Source: Bacillota bacterium | GTDB taxonomy: Bacteria; Bacillota; Clostridia; Peptostreptococcales; Anaerovoracaceae | Length of the DNA stretch: 51,581 nt | Assembly: GCA_022793795.1 (NCBI GenBank) | Contig: JAAWDM010000024.1 | Coordinates: 1-51,581 of the forward strand | Direction of reading: 5' to 3' | In this document: piece after piece, positions 6,633 to 16,360 of the stretch | Layout of the letters: every line of letters begins with the position of its first letter | Numbering within the stretch: position 1 is the stretch's first letter | Position numbers and translations under genes: made by a program | The notes under the pieces: model-generated | Seen by the model: only the letters and a program-made list of their open reading frames with translations | What the model was told of the DNA's origin: nothing | The model's database searches: none

Positions 6633-7280
6633 ATGAGAGACAGATTTCAGCAGGAACTGGACAGGTTAAATACAGAGTTGGTAGACATGGGCAATCTATG
6701 CGAGGAGGCCATTATTGCTGCCACAAGGATGCTGTTTTGTAGGGAGGCGGAACTGAGAGAATCTATAACAGAGTTGAAAGCCCAGATCGAGCAAAAGGAG
6801 CGGGATATCGAGACCATCTGCATGAAATTGCTCTTAAAGCAGCAGCCGGTAGCAGGGGATTTTCGGATGATTTCCTCTGCCCTTAAAATGATTTCCCATA
6901 TGCAGCGGATTGGCGATCAGGCAGACGATATAGGGGAGATTGTAAGCTATTTGGGAGAGCAATCCATTCCTGAGGCCTTTTATTTGAAGGAATTGTCAGA
7001 TTTTACGGTAGGCATGGTATCAGGGGGAATCAGATCCTTTGTGAATCAGGATTTAGATTTGGCACAAAAGACCATTGCAGATGACGACCAGGTAGACGGG
7101 TGTTTTACACAGGTGAAGGCAAACTTAATTACGGCTATTTCAGGTGGCATGGAAGTAACCGACGGCCAATTTTTCTTGGATGTTTTAATGATTGCCAAAT
7201 ATTTAGAGCGAATTGGAGACCATGCAGCGGGCGTAGCAAAATGGGTGGTCTACAGCATGACTGGAGCCCACCCAGAATAA
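6633..7280 (+). CDS. phoU: phosphate signalling/transport regulator PhoU
   Basis: This is a 215-residue all-helical protein with two PhoU three-helix repeats (about 10-100 and 115-210). Both repeats show the metal-binding-type pattern: MISHMQRIGDQADDIGEI and MIAKYLERIGDHAAGVAKW. PhoU couples the Pst transporter to phosphate sensing and limits uptake when phosphate is plentiful. It is the last gene of the operon, starting 2 bases after the pstB stop. No PhoR/PhoB two-component pair lies in the window, so its kinase partner must be elsewhere. Confidence 0.93.
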   Translation: MRDRFQQELDRLNTELVDMGNLCEEAIIAATRMLFCREAELRESITELKAQIEQKERDIETICMKLLLKQQPVAGDFRMISSALKMISHMQRIGDQADDIGEIVSYLGEQSIPEAFYLKELSDFTVGMVSGGIRSFVNQDLDLAQKTIADDDQVDGCFTQVKANLITAISGGMEVTDGQFFLDVLMIAKYLERIGDHAAGVAKWVVYSMTGAHPE

Positions 7281-7294
7281 AACCTTTTTAATTT

Positions 7295-8200
7295 TTAAAT
7301 ATGAATTTCACCTTCAGCCAGCACTGCTGCGCTGCCGCCGACTTGAATATGATAAGGGGTAGCATTGGCATCCTTCATGGTATTATCTAAGGCCAAAGTA
7401 GTCAAAATCGTAGATGGGCGATCCATGGCCTCCCCCTGAATGAATACAGATTGGTCGCCGTCCTTGATGAAGCCGTTTCGGTGACCATAGTAGGTCAAGG
7501 CGCCGCTGGAGGTACCTGTGGCAGCTTCTTCGTCAATATCGTATAGCGGCGCGAAGTTTCGGGCGTGGCAGGTTACATCTTTTTCAGATGCTAAGGTAAA
7601 GGCATGGACGCCCACTGCCTCGTATCGTCTGGACAACTCCGTCAGGGCCGGAAAATCCGGAGAAATGGCGTTTAAATCTTCCTTACTTGCCACTGGCATG
7701 ATAATGTCAGGCAGTCCTGTGGAGATCAGTTCTGGAAGCAGAGTGAGACCTTTGGATTTTTGGTCAATATAATCCAGACCCATGATGGAATATAGCTCAG
7801 TCAGAGCCGCTTCACTGGTGATTTCCTTTAGCAGGATAGGAGAAGCCATATCCATAAGAACAAAGCCGTCTTTGATGACGATATTTAGGTCGCCGGCCAG
7901 AGTATGGTTGATGCATTGGCAGTTGTCCTCTATATATCCGCCATAAAGCAGCGCTTTAAAAGAGCCGATGGTGGCATGACCGCATAAATCCACTTCAGCA
8001 GCTGGTGTAAAATAGCGGATACAAAACTCATTTTCTCCTAGTATTTTGATAAAAGCTGTTTCTGAATAGCGCAGTTCAGCGGCAGTCTTTACCATGGTTT
8101 CATCGGAAGGAAAATCTGCACCTTGGGGCAGGATGACAACACCGGCAGGGTTGCCGCCAAAGACACATTCCGTAAACGCATCTACAATGTAAAATTTCAT
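7295..8200 (-). CDS. PhzF family isomerase/epimerase-like protein
   Basis: The 301-residue protein has the two-lobed PhzF/diaminopimelate-epimerase fold. The N-terminal signature VDAFTECVFGGNPAGVV (about 6-22), the catalytic glutamate in RYSETAF (Glu47) and CGHATIGS (about 73) are all present, as is the second-lobe motif EEAATGTSSGALTYY. PhzF itself isomerises a phenazine precursor, but no phenazine genes are nearby, and most family members in Clostridia have unknown substrates. An AGGAGG site precedes the ATG. It lies downstream of the FeoB-like gene on the same strand, 54 bases away, so they may be cotranscribed. The 3' end is convergent with phoU. Confidence 0.88.
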   Translation of the reverse strand: MKFYIVDAFTECVFGGNPAGVVILPQGADFPSDETMVKTAAELRYSETAFIKILGENEFCIRYFTPAAEVDLCGHATIGSFKALLYGGYIEDNCQCINHTLAGDLNIVIKDGFVLMDMASPILLKEITSEAALTELYSIMGLDYIDQKSKGLTLLPELISTGLPDIIMPVASKEDLNAISPDFPALTELSRRYEAVGVHAFTLASEKDVTCHARNFAPLYDIDEEAATGTSSGALTYYGHRNGFIKDGDQSVFIQGEAMDRPSTILTTLALDNTMKDANATPYHIQVGGSAAVLAEGEIHI

Positions 8201-8254
8201 GGGAACCTCCTCTTTTATCTTATGCTGTCCGAAAAAGGACTACTCTATCAAATT

Positions 8255-9562
8255 CTAATTCCATAATACTCCAAACTGATAGAAAAGAAAAGAGAAAATC
8301 CAAGCAGATGATATTTGTAGCAATATCATCTGTAAGACATATTTCCAGCTGCCCAGTTCTTTGCGTACTGTGACCAGAGTAGCAATACAAGGAATGTAAA
8401 GAAGACAAAAGGTCATAAAACAGTAAGCGGAAAGTGGTGTGAAGGTTTCTGTTAACATTTGGGTCATCTCTATGCTACCCACAGGATTTCCCGCCATAAT
8501 GGCCAGGGTGCTGACCACCGCTTCTTTTGCAGTTACGCCTGCGATGATGGCGGATACTGCCCTCCAGTCTCCAAATCCCAGAGGTGCAAAAAGGGGCGCA
8601 GCAGCGCGGCCCATAAAGGCCAGCAGGCTTTCATTGGGATGAGAGGTTAAGGAAAGAGAGGTATCGAAGTTTTCTAAAGCCCAGATAACCATAGAGCCTA
8701 AAAAGATAACGGTAAAGGCCTTTTTCGAGAAATCTCGCACATTGTACCATAGCGCCTCTAAACCTTGGATAAGGCTGGGACGATGGAGAGCGCGTATGGA
8801 TTTTCTGGAAAGGGCCGGAGTCGGAGGATGAAAGATGAAAGGGGAGCGGGAATTTTTTGCGAGAAAGTATTTGTAGAATAAGGCCATGGAAAGGGCCAGC
8901 AGGATCCCTGTAAGGTAGAGGCTGATTATCATTTTTCCTCTGCATTGTGGAAAGATGGCAGTAGCTATCATAGCATAGATGGGAAGACGAGCGCTGCAGG
9001 ACAGGAAGGGAATCATAAAAATGGTAAGGAGCCGTTGATTGATGTTGGATTGATCTCCGGAAAGTTTGCTGGCTGCCATGATGGCAGGAACAGAACAGCC
9101 GAAACCTGTCAAAAGGGGAATCAGACAGCTGCCGGACAGGCCGAAATAGGATAGGGGTCTGTCCATCATGACTGCAATCAGGTTGAGATAACCGCTGGTT
9201 TCCAGAAGGGAGAGACAAAAAAACAGAATACCGATGGTGGGAAGGAAGGAAAGGACGCTGCCCACCCCAGTACAGATTCCGTCGATGATGAGGGCATGAA
9301 GAGGCCCTGTGATATGAAGCATATCTAAACAGATTGACAGGCGATGTACCCACCAGTCAATACCGGTTGCCAAGATATTGCTGAAAAAAGGTCCTATGCT
9401 GATAAAGGTCAGGTAAAACACAAGGCCCATGACCAGAGGCAGAGAGAGGAACAGCAAAAGGGACAATATGGTTTTTTGCACTTTCGTTTTCATGGTAAAA
9501 TATTTATGCGTCGGGGGAGGGAAATATGTCAGTGAAGAGTAGAGCTCCTTCATTGACTTCAA
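8255..9562 (-). CDS. FeoB-type membrane protein lacking the GTPase domain
   Basis: The 435-residue protein consists of the transmembrane portion of FeoB alone. It shows both gate-like signatures, LLTGFGCSVPAIMA (about 175-190) and IIAGVTAKEAVVSTLAIMAG (about 340-360), and about eight to ten hydrophobic segments (nucleoside-recognition or Gate domains). The N-terminal G-domain of FeoB (GxxNxGKS, NKxD) is absent, and no feoA or separate GTPase gene is adjacent. Nucleoside transporters and spore-maturation proteins share this Gate domain, but the sequence pattern here is FeoB-like. The longest frame begins with TTG at 9562; ATGs at 9553 and 9493 are alternatives, and none has a good ribosome site, so the N-terminus is uncertain. 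Confidence 0.8.
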   Translation of the reverse strand: MKSMKELYSSLTYFPPPTHKYFTMKTKVQKTILSLLLFLSLPLVMGLVFYLTFISIGPFFSNILATGIDWWVHRLSICLDMLHITGPLHALIIDGICTGVGSVLSFLPTIGILFFCLSLLETSGYLNLIAVMMDRPLSYFGLSGSCLIPLLTGFGCSVPAIMAASKLSGDQSNINQRLLTIFMIPFLSCSARLPIYAMIATAIFPQCRGKMIISLYLTGILLALSMALFYKYFLAKNSRSPFIFHPPTPALSRKSIRALHRPSLIQGLEALWYNVRDFSKKAFTVIFLGSMVIWALENFDTSLSLTSHPNESLLAFMGRAAAPLFAPLGFGDWRAVSAIIAGVTAKEAVVSTLAIMAGNPVGSIEMTQMLTETFTPLSAYCFMTFCLLYIPCIATLVTVRKELGSWKYVLQMILLQISSAWIFSFLFYQFGVLWN

Positions 9563-9644
9563 AATAAGTCATCCGGAAAATCAATTTTCTTCCAAAAATG
9601 TATACCATACAGTCCTACTTTTGCTGTTTAAATGCAAAAATTAC

Positions 9645-9678
9645 AAAAAAACACCGAAAATTGGTCTGATTTTCGGTG
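9645..9678 (-). terminator. terminator of nadE (minus strand)
   Basis: A perfect 10-bp stem (CACCGAAAAT at 9652-9661 with ATTTTCGGTG at 9669-9678) is followed on the minus strand by seven Ts (A-run 9645-9651). It ends nadE transcription about 105 bases after its stop codon. The rest of 9563-9784 is A/T-rich and shows no gene. Confidence 0.88.
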
Positions 9679-9784
9679 CTTTACACGTGCAAACGGAAAA
9701 AAGTTCTACATTTTTGGGCTATTTTTCTGATCTCGGTTGAAACTTTAAGATTCCGTTATACATAAAATCGAAAAATTTAGATTT

Positions 9785-11728
9785 TTAGTTGAGCATGGAT
9801 TCCAACTCGTCGATTTCTTCCAGCCAGATGGCGCTCACTGCATCGCTTGGCATACGCCAGTCTCCTCGAGGGGATAAGGTAATACTTCCCACCTTTGGAC
9901 CGTCAGGCAGGCAGCTACGTTTGAACTGCTGTGCAAAGAAACGGCGATAGAAGTTTCTCAACCAGTAGAGCAGGACAGTATCTTCATATTTGTCGAGAAA
10001 AGCCGATTTTGCAATAAAGAAGATTTTTTTCGGTGTGAAGCCAAAGCGGAGCACATAGTACAGATAAAAATCGTGAAGTTCATATGGGCCGATGATGGAT
10101 TCAGTCTGCTGGGCGATTTCGCCGGTTTCTGCGGTGGGCAGAAGTTCCGGACTGACTGGAGTATCTAAAATATCCCTCAGGCAATCTGCCAGAACTTGGC
10201 GCTCGGAGGCAGCAGCCAGGTCAGCTTCATAGTTAACAATGTGACGCACCAGAGTTTTAGGAATTCCAGCATTGATACCGTACATACTCATATGATCGCC
10301 GTTATAGGTAGCCCAGCCCAGCGCCAGTTCGCTCAAATCTCCCGTACCAACCACCAGACCACCCAGTTGGTTGGCCTTGTCCATAAGAACCAGAGTACGA
10401 ATACGGGCTTGACTGTTTTCAAAGGTTGTATTTGTATTGTTTGGGTCTTGACCGATATCCTTAAAATGCTGTAACACGGTATCCGTAATATTGATTTCTT
10501 CAAAAGTGACGCCTAATTCTTTGCACAAGATTTCTGCATTGGAACGGGTTCGATGACTTGTACCAAAACATGGCATGGTGATAGCATGAATATGATTCGT
10601 TGGAAGGCCCTGCTGTTTCATGGCGCGGACAGACGCCAATAGGGCCAGGCAGCTGTCTAAACCGCCGGAAATGCCAATAATAACCCTTTTGCTATGGGTA
10701 TGCTCTATACGCTTGGAAAGGCCGTCGGCCTGGATGTTTAGAATCAATTCGCACCGCTCTGTACGCTGCTTCTCGTCAGATGGGATAAACGGCGTAGGGG
10801 AAATGGTTCGAGTTAGAGTATTTTCCACCATATCTAAATCGAATTCTTCACATCGGAACTGGGCGAAATTGCTTCGGAAGGAGGTATTCCTCATTCGTTC
10901 TGTACACAACCTGGCCACATCAATTTCTGCCATACTGTGTCCTTCGCCAAATGGAACGGATTCATGAAGAATGACACCATTTTCGGCGATGATATTGCTG
11001 CCGGAAAAGACCATATCTGTGGTTGATTCACCATGACCGGCAGAGGCATAAACGTATCCACACAGCAATCTGGCGGATTGGTTGGTTACCAGTTGTCTTC
11101 GATATTGGTTTTTGCCTATGACCTCATTGCTGGCAGATAAATTTACGATAATGTTGGCGCCGCCCAAGGCTCTGAAGGTACTTGGCGGTACTGGCGCCCA
11201 TAAATCCTCACAGATTTCCACACCAAAGGTAAATTCCGGCATCTGGTTGCAACGAAAGACTAGATCCGTACCAAAAGGAGCTTCTTCAAAAAATCCGATG
11301 GAAGTATGATATTGGCCAATGCCTTTTGGTGCGGGAGAAAACCACCTGCGTTCATATAACTCGCAATAGTTTGGCAGATAGGTCTTTGGAATAATGCCGA
11401 GAATATCACCGCCACAGATGACAGCGGCACAGTTGTAAAGTTTCCCCTCCCATTCCAAGGGAACCCCGACGATTACCACCAAATTTAGGCCCATGCTTGC
11501 TTCTGTGATTTTAAACATAGAAGACTTGGCAGCTTCTAGCAAACTTTGTTGTAAAAACAAGTCTCCGCAGGTATATCCTGTAATACATAATTCAGGAAAT
11601 ACAACTAATTGGCTGCCACGCTCGTCAGCAGCCTCCATAGCCTCTATGATTTTTTCTGTATTGTAGGTACAGTCTGCAACACGTAGGTCAGGGCTAATAG
11701 CCTCAACCTTTACAAATCCATATTTCAT
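9785..11728 (-). CDS. nadE: glutamine-dependent NAD+ synthetase
   Basis: The 647-residue protein fuses an N-terminal nitrilase-type glutaminase (about 1-290) to a C-terminal NAD synthetase domain (about 320-620). The glutaminase triad is visible as Glu in VVFPELCITGY, Lys in IPKTYLPNYCELYE and Cys in FGVEICEDLWAP. The synthetase has the pyrophosphate loop GISGGLDS and the later GTGDLSELALGW motif. It makes NAD+ from deamido-NAD, ATP and glutamine, the last step of NAD synthesis. Length is typical of the two-domain form. It stands alone, with a ribosome site AAAGGAG and its own terminator. Confidence 0.96.
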   Translation of the reverse strand: MKYGFVKVEAISPDLRVADCTYNTEKIIEAMEAADERGSQLVVFPELCITGYTCGDLFLQQSLLEAAKSSMFKITEASMGLNLVVIVGVPLEWEGKLYNCAAVICGGDILGIIPKTYLPNYCELYERRWFSPAPKGIGQYHTSIGFFEEAPFGTDLVFRCNQMPEFTFGVEICEDLWAPVPPSTFRALGGANIIVNLSASNEVIGKNQYRRQLVTNQSARLLCGYVYASAGHGESTTDMVFSGSNIIAENGVILHESVPFGEGHSMAEIDVARLCTERMRNTSFRSNFAQFRCEEFDLDMVENTLTRTISPTPFIPSDEKQRTERCELILNIQADGLSKRIEHTHSKRVIIGISGGLDSCLALLASVRAMKQQGLPTNHIHAITMPCFGTSHRTRSNAEILCKELGVTFEEINITDTVLQHFKDIGQDPNNTNTTFENSQARIRTLVLMDKANQLGGLVVGTGDLSELALGWATYNGDHMSMYGINAGIPKTLVRHIVNYEADLAAASERQVLADCLRDILDTPVSPELLPTAETGEIAQQTESIIGPYELHDFYLYYVLRFGFTPKKIFFIAKSAFLDKYEDTVLLYWLRNFYRRFFAQQFKRSCLPDGPKVGSITLSPRGDWRMPSDAVSAIWLEEIDELESMLN

Positions 11729-11863
11729 ATTTATTTCTCCTTTTTAAATGAGCATAGAGGAGTGCCTCTGCTTTCCAAAACACACAATAGGATTATATTT
11801 AGTATACCATAAATTACGAGATTTACCAGCAGGTATTTTCAGAAAACTATAATATCAAAATAA

Positions 11864-11904
11864 AAAGAGATCAGGGCTACAATGAATGTATCCATGGTCT
11901 CTTT
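11864..11904 (-). terminator. terminator of the pyrimidine operon
   Basis: On the minus strand AAAGAGA (11898-11904) pairs with TCTCTTT (11864-11870) around an interior helix GGATACA/TGTAGCC, and a T-rich tail (TTTTTATTTTG) follows. It lies 24 bases after the pyrI stop. Confidence 0.72.
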
Positions 11905-11927
11905 CTACATGAAATATGGAATATGAC

Positions 11928-12350
11928 TTATTTCAGCTTATGCTCTGCATCGCAGTAGACGCAGCGGTAAACCTTTTTTTCTTTATCAACCAGTTTAAAG
12001 GTGTGAACGATTTCCTGTTCTACACTGGTGATGCAACGAGGATTTTTGCATTTGATGACATTTTTTAAGAGAGAAGGCAGTTCCAGGTGAAGTTTTCTTT
12101 CCAGCTTACCTTCCTTTACGATATTGACAGTGATGTTGCTGTCGATATAACCTAACACATCGTAATCCAAATCGATGTTTTCATCGATCTTGATGATGTC
12201 CTTCTTGCCATATTTGGAACTGGTAGCGTTCTGAATGACTGCCACACAGTTGTCGATTTTATCCAGTCCTAAGAGTTCGTAGACCATCATACTTTTGCCA
12301 GCCTTGATGTGATCCAGCACAATTCCGTTTTTTACGCCGTCTATATTCAT
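11928..12350 (-). CDS. pyrI: aspartate carbamoyltransferase regulatory chain
   Basis: The 140-residue protein has an N-terminal allosteric domain (about 1-95, beginning NIDGVKNGIVLDHIKAGKS) and a C-terminal zinc domain whose four cysteines are C-x4-C (CKNPRC) and C-x2-C (CVYC). PyrI binds CTP or ATP and modulates the PyrB catalytic trimers in the heterododecamer. It is the last gene of the operon, 27 bases after pyrB. Its presence means that this ATCase is probably of the PyrBI type with nucleotide feedback, in addition to the RNA-level control upstream of pyrC. Confidence 0.95.
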   Translation of the reverse strand: MNIDGVKNGIVLDHIKAGKSMMVYELLGLDKIDNCVAVIQNATSSKYGKKDIIKIDENIDLDYDVLGYIDSNITVNIVKEGKLERKLHLELPSLLKNVIKCKNPRCITSVEQEIVHTFKLVDKEKKVYRCVYCDAEHKLK

Positions 12351-12377
12351 TTATGTACCTCCTGATGATATATTTGA

Positions 12378-13307
12378 TTAAGCGTCCTTCTTGATTCCCA
12401 GCAGGAATAAGATAAGGGCCATTCTGATATGCTTGCCGCAAAGGGCCTGGAAGAAATAGCAGGCTCTCGGGTCGTCGTCTACCTCCACCGCAATTTCGTT
12501 GACACGAGGCAGTGGGTGCATGATGGTCAAGTCAGCCTTAGCGGGTCTTAGCTTTTCCAAGTCCAGAATATAGCTGTCTTTCAGTCTGATATAGTCTTCC
12601 TCATTGAAGAAACGCTCTCTCTGTACACGGGTCATATACAGGATATCCAGTTCTGGCATGGCTTCCTCAAGGGTTTCCACCTCTTTCCACTTAGCGCCTG
12701 CTGCATCCATCTTTTCCTTTACATAGTCAGGAACCTGCAACTCATGAGGGGAAATCAATACAAAGCTGATGTTTTCATAGCGGAGCATGGCTTCAATGAG
12801 GGAGTGAACGGTTCTTCCAAATTTTAGGTCCCCGCAAAGACCGATGGTCATATTGGAAAGTCTGCCCTTTTTGCGACTGATGGTCAGCAGGTCGGTGAGA
12901 GTCTGGGTAGGATGGAAGTGACCGCCGTCGCCGCCGTTGATGATAGGCACAGTGGTTCTCTGGGCTGCAACAACTGGAGCGCCTTCCTTTGGATGACGCA
13001 TGGCGATAATATCTGCATAACAGCCTACTGTGCGAATGGTGTCGCTGACGCTTTCGCCCTTAGCAGCAGAACTGGAAGTTGCTTCTGAAAATCCCAGTAC
13101 GCTGCCGCCCAGTTCCAGCATGGCGGCTTCGAAGCTGAGTCTGGTTCTGGTGCTTGGTTCGAAAAACAGGGTGGCCAGCTTCTTGTGAGCGCAGATGTTT
13201 TCGTAAGCGCTGTGATTTTCTACAATGTCGTTGGCCACTGAAATTAGCTGGTCGATTTCCTCTACAGTTAAGTCGGTGATATTGATTAAGTTTCTGATTT
13301 CACTCAT
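12378..13307 (-). CDS. pyrB: aspartate carbamoyltransferase catalytic chain
   Basis: The 309-residue protein catalyses carbamoyl phosphate plus aspartate to carbamoyl aspartate. Carbamoyl-phosphate loop [13 protein letters not shown] (about 48-60) and the aspartate-side HPLPRVNEI (about 265) are present. The start at 13307 is chosen because GAGAGGAG lies 7 bases upstream (within the end of pyrE); the longer frame from 13331 would overlap the pyrE stop. The gene begins 5 bases after pyrE. Length matches the family (about 305-311). Confidence 0.95.
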   Translation of the reverse strand: MSEIRNLINITDLTVEEIDQLISVANDIVENHSAYENICAHKKLATLFFEPSTRTRLSFEAAMLELGGSVLGFSEATSSSAAKGESVSDTIRTVGCYADIIAMRHPKEGAPVVAAQRTTVPIINGGDGGHFHPTQTLTDLLTISRKKGRLSNMTIGLCGDLKFGRTVHSLIEAMLRYENISFVLISPHELQVPDYVKEKMDAAGAKWKEVETLEEAMPELDILYMTRVQRERFFNEEDYIRLKDSYILDLEKLRPAKADLTIMHPLPRVNEIAVEVDDDPRACYFFQALCGKHIRMALILFLLGIKKDA

Positions 13308-13312
13308 TGATG

Positions 13313-13954
13313 TTACTCCTCTCTCATCCAACCTTCATCGGAAGGGTTATCTCTAAATTTTAAAATACGTGCTTTGTCGGATTCTTTGATATAGCCGGTT
13401 TCAGCAGCTACTTCAACCAGAGCGTCCAGATTGCACAGGCTTACATTCTTAACCTGATTTTCTGCCAGGCGGTCAAGTCCTTTCTTCATGCCATAGGTGA
13501 AAATGCTGACAATACCCAGAACGTTGGCGCCGGCTTCTCGCAGCACTTTTACGGTATCGATGGCGGAACCTGCGGTGGAAATTAAATCCTCCACAACCAC
13601 CACCTTTTGTCCTGGCAGCAGTTTTCCTTCAATCTGGTTGGTCCTGCCGTGATCCTTGGCGGAACTTCTCACATAGCCCATAGGTAGATCCATGAGATGA
13701 CCGACGATAGCTGCGTGAGCGATGCCAGCAGTGCTAGTACCCATGAGAACTTCGCAGTCAGGGTAATGTTCTTTGATGGTCTCCATGAGACCGGTTTCCA
13801 CCATGGTACGGACGTCTGGGGCAGTTAAGGTCAGACGGTTGTCACAGTAGATAGGGCTTTTGATGCCGCTGGCCCAGGTGAAGGGCTGTTCAGGCCGCAG
13901 GAACACTGCCTCAATGGACAGCAGACCTTTTGCGATTTCTTTCTTTAGTTCCAT
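13313..13954 (-). CDS. pyrE: orotate phosphoribosyltransferase
   Basis: The 213-residue enzyme transfers ribose phosphate from PRPP to orotate to give OMP. The PRPP-binding signature [21 protein letters not shown] (about 118-138) and the dimer-loop segment [17 protein letters not shown] (about 93-110) are clear. It follows pyrF with a gap of about 53 bases and is followed closely by pyrB. Confidence 0.95.
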   Translation of the reverse strand: MELKKEIAKGLLSIEAVFLRPEQPFTWASGIKSPIYCDNRLTLTAPDVRTMVETGLMETIKEHYPDCEVLMGTSTAGIAHAAIVGHLMDLPMGYVRSSAKDHGRTNQIEGKLLPGQKVVVVEDLISTAGSAIDTVKVLREAGANVLGIVSIFTYGMKKGLDRLAENQVKNVSLCNLDALVEVAAETGYIKESDKARILKFRDNPSDEGWMREE

Positions 13955-14007
13955 ATCAAATCTCCTTTATCTCATACGGCGTCTTGCCGTTTACTTCACA
14001 AAATATA

Positions 14008-14706
14008 TTAGTCCACAAATTCAGCAACGCAGCGTCTGTAGGCAGCCACAGGGTCTTCTGCCTGGGTGATTGGCCGGCCCACCACGATATAGTCGGAGCC
14101 GATTTCTTTAGCTTTGGCAGGAGTGGTGACACGGGCCTGGTCGTCAGCTTTACTGTCGGCAAACCGAACGCCTGGGGTAACTGTCAGGAAGCCATCGCCG
14201 CAGGTCTGATGAACCGAGGCGGCTTCCAGGGGAGAGCAGACCACACCATCCAAACCAGCTTTTTTTGCGTTCCCAGCGTAGTGCATGACCACCTTTTCCA
14301 AAGGCTCATGAATCAGCAGGTCGTCTTCCATACGCTGCTGGTCAGTGGAAGTCAGCTGAGTTACGGCAATCAGTAGCGGACGACTGCCGTCAGGTCTTGT
14401 CAGTCCTTCGACAGCGGCTTCCATCATGGCTACGGTGCCTGCTGCATGAAGGTTGGTCATATCCACATCCAGTTTGGACAGGCTGGTCATGGCCTTCTTT
14501 ACCGTGTTGGGTATATCGTGGAGTTTTAGGTCTAGAAATATCTTATGGCCGCGCTTTTTAAGTTGGCGGACAATATCAGGCCCTTCTGCATAAAACAATT
14601 CCATGCCGATTTTTACATATGGCTTTTCTTCCGTAAATTGGTCTAAAAAACCATAGGTGTCGGCAGCTGTTGCAAAGTCACAAGCGATAATAACGTCTTT
14701 TCCCAT
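14008..14706 (-). CDS. pyrF: orotidine 5'-phosphate decarboxylase
   Basis: The 232-residue TIM-barrel enzyme converts OMP to UMP. The N-terminal [19 protein letters not shown] and the catalytic D-x-K-x-x-D signature in [13 protein letters not shown] (about 58-70) identify the short pyrF branch, as does VTPGVRFA.....[11 protein letters not shown] near residue 180. The ATG overlaps the pyrD stop by one base, indicating translational coupling. Confidence 0.96.
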   Translation of the reverse strand: MGKDVIIACDFATAADTYGFLDQFTEEKPYVKIGMELFYAEGPDIVRQLKKRGHKIFLDLKLHDIPNTVKKAMTSLSKLDVDMTNLHAAGTVAMMEAAVEGLTRPDGSRPLLIAVTQLTSTDQQRMEDDLLIHEPLEKVVMHYAGNAKKAGLDGVVCSPLEAASVHQTCGDGFLTVTPGVRFADSKADDQARVTTPAKAKEIGSDYIVVGRPITQAEDPVAAYRRCVAEFVD

Positions 14707-15629
14707 CAGTGGGCACCTCCTATCAGTTCTTTCAATTCCTTTATTTTATATCTATCACAGACCTTCGGTAGGTCTTCAATGATTTTCTTGCTTGCGTATG
14801 GGTCGATCAGATTGGCTGCGCCGATTTCCACAGCAGTAGCGCCAGCCAGCATCATTTCCATGACTTCTTCAGCGCTAGACACGCCTCCCATGCCCACGAT
14901 AGGAATCTTTACTGCTTCATAGACTTGATAGACCATCCGAAGAGCCACCGGCAGGATGGCGTGACCGCTAAAGCCTCCCATCTTGTTGGCAATCACTGGC
15001 TTGCGGTTTTTTAGGTCGATACGCATCCCGAGCAAGGTGTTAATCAGACTGATTCCGTCGGCTCCTGCCGCTTCACAGGCTTTAGCGATTTCAGCGATAT
15101 CGGTCACGTTGGGAGACAGCTTGATGAGTATGGGTTTATGGGTTACCTTTCTGACAGCTTGGGTTATCTCTGCTGCCGACTGGGGACAGGTGCCAAAAGC
15201 CATACCGCCGCCGTGAACATTAGGACAACTGATGTTGATTTCAAACCAGCCGATTTGCTGGGAAGCGTCTCCATGGCCTTCCAGCTTCTCCACAGTGGTT
15301 ACATAGTCGCTGACGGAAAATCCGCTGACATTGGCCATGACCGGCTTGTGAAAGACTTGAGCCAGCTTGGGCAGTTCTTCCGATATGACCTTATCCACTC
15401 CTGGATTTTGCAGACCTACCGCGTTAATCATACCGTCGGGACATTCAGCGATGCGGGGCGTCGGATTACCGAAGCGAGGCTCCAAGGTGGTACCCTTAAA
15501 GGAAAAGGTTCCCAGGCAGTTAATATCGTAAAGCTCTGCAAATTCATAGCCGAAGCCAAAGGTACCGGAGGCAGGAATCACAGGGTTGTCCAGAGTGATG
15601 CCGCACAAATTTACGTTTGTATTTACCAT
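14706..15629 (-). CDS. pyrD: dihydroorotate dehydrogenase, class 1B catalytic subunit
   Basis: The 307-residue FMN enzyme oxidises dihydroorotate to orotate. It has [22 protein letters not shown] at the N-terminus, the substrate/active-site loop [17 protein letters not shown] (the catalytic base in this class is the Cys of the SCPN segment) and the FMN phosphate site [19 protein letters not shown]. It pairs with PyrK, encoded immediately upstream with a 7-base overlap, to form the NAD-linked heterotetramer typical of anaerobic Firmicutes. Confidence 0.95.
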   Translation of the reverse strand: MVNTNVNLCGITLDNPVIPASGTFGFGYEFAELYDINCLGTFSFKGTTLEPRFGNPTPRIAECPDGMINAVGLQNPGVDKVISEELPKLAQVFHKPVMANVSGFSVSDYVTTVEKLEGHGDASQQIGWFEINISCPNVHGGGMAFGTCPQSAAEITQAVRKVTHKPILIKLSPNVTDIAEIAKACEAAGADGISLINTLLGMRIDLKNRKPVIANKMGGFSGHAILPVALRMVYQVYEAVKIPIVGMGGVSSAEEVMEMMLAGATAVEIGAANLIDPYASKKIIEDLPKVCDRYKIKELKELIGGAH

Positions 15630-16360
15630 ATGATTTCCTCCCTTTCTAATACCGGACCGTCTTTGCAGATTCGTTTGTTGCCGTATTTGGTCTTGCAGGA
15701 GCAGCCCATGCAGGCGCCGAATCCGCAGCCCATCCGCTCTTCAAAGCTGTATTGACCCGAGGTCTTGGCGATTTTTTCGATAGCTTGAAACATAGGCGCG
15801 GGGCCGCAGGTAAAGAAATAGCTGTAATCCAAGGTTTTCAGCACATTGGTGACGAATCCTTTCGTCCCAGCGCTTCCATCTGCAGTGGCCACGTGAACCA
15901 TTGCGCCCAGCTTTTTAAATTCCTCTTGGTAAAATATTTCGTCAGCGGTGTTAAAGCCCAGAATCACATGGACATTCCGCTGAGGGTCACTGGACAGCAA
16001 CGCTTTTGCTAGTCCGTACATGGGAGGAACGCCTGCGCCGCCGCCGATGAGAACCGGTGTAGAGCCGGCTTTCCTGATGTCGTATCCGTTGCCAAGGCCA
16101 GTGAGCAAATCGATTTCCGTACCTGCTGCCATAGTTGTCATGGCTTTGGTGCCGTCGCCCACCACCTTGTAGATGATGGTAATGGAGTTCTGGTCATAAT
16201 CGCAGACCGAAATGGGACGGCGAAGAAAGAAGCCGGAAAGTTTCAGATTGACAAACTGACCTGGGGCAGTGCAGGCGCTGGTATCGCCTAAAAGCCGCAT
16301 TTTCCATGTGTTTTTAGCAATCTCTATATTTTCTTCTATTTGATAGATTCCCTGTTTCAT
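15623..16360 (-). CDS. pyrK: dihydroorotate dehydrogenase electron-transfer subunit
   Basis: The 245-residue subunit binds FAD and a [2Fe-2S] cluster and passes electrons from PyrD to NAD+. The ferredoxin-reductase-like FAD domain (about 1-95, RRPISVCDYD), NAD domain (GGGAGVPPMYGLA at about 105) and cluster cysteines near the C-terminus (CGFGACMGCSC with a further C about 12 residues on) are visible. The ATG at 16360 is preferred over an in-frame TTG at 16378 because AAAGGAG lies 7 bases upstream. The ATGA start overlaps the pyrC stop. Confidence 0.94.
   Translation of the reverse strand: MKQGIYQIEENIEIAKNTWKMRLLGDTSACTAPGQFVNLKLSGFFLRRPISVCDYDQNSITIIYKVVGDGTKAMTTMAAGTEIDLLTGLGNGYDIRKAGSTPVLIGGGAGVPPMYGLAKALLSSDPQRNVHVILGFNTADEIFYQEEFKKLGAMVHVATADGSAGTKGFVTNVLKTLDYSYFFTCGPAPMFQAIEKIAKTSGQYSFEERMGCGFGACMGCSCKTKYGNKRICKDGPVLEREEIIW

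Noticed and set aside
8631-9353. 240-residue frame on the minus strand
   Set aside because: It is a shifted-frame shadow of the FeoB-like gene, rich in Ser, His and Pro, without a ribosome site.
15138-15755. 205-residue plus-strand frame across pyrD and pyrK
   Set aside because: It is antisense to two well-identified genes, with no ribosome site and no recognisable domain.
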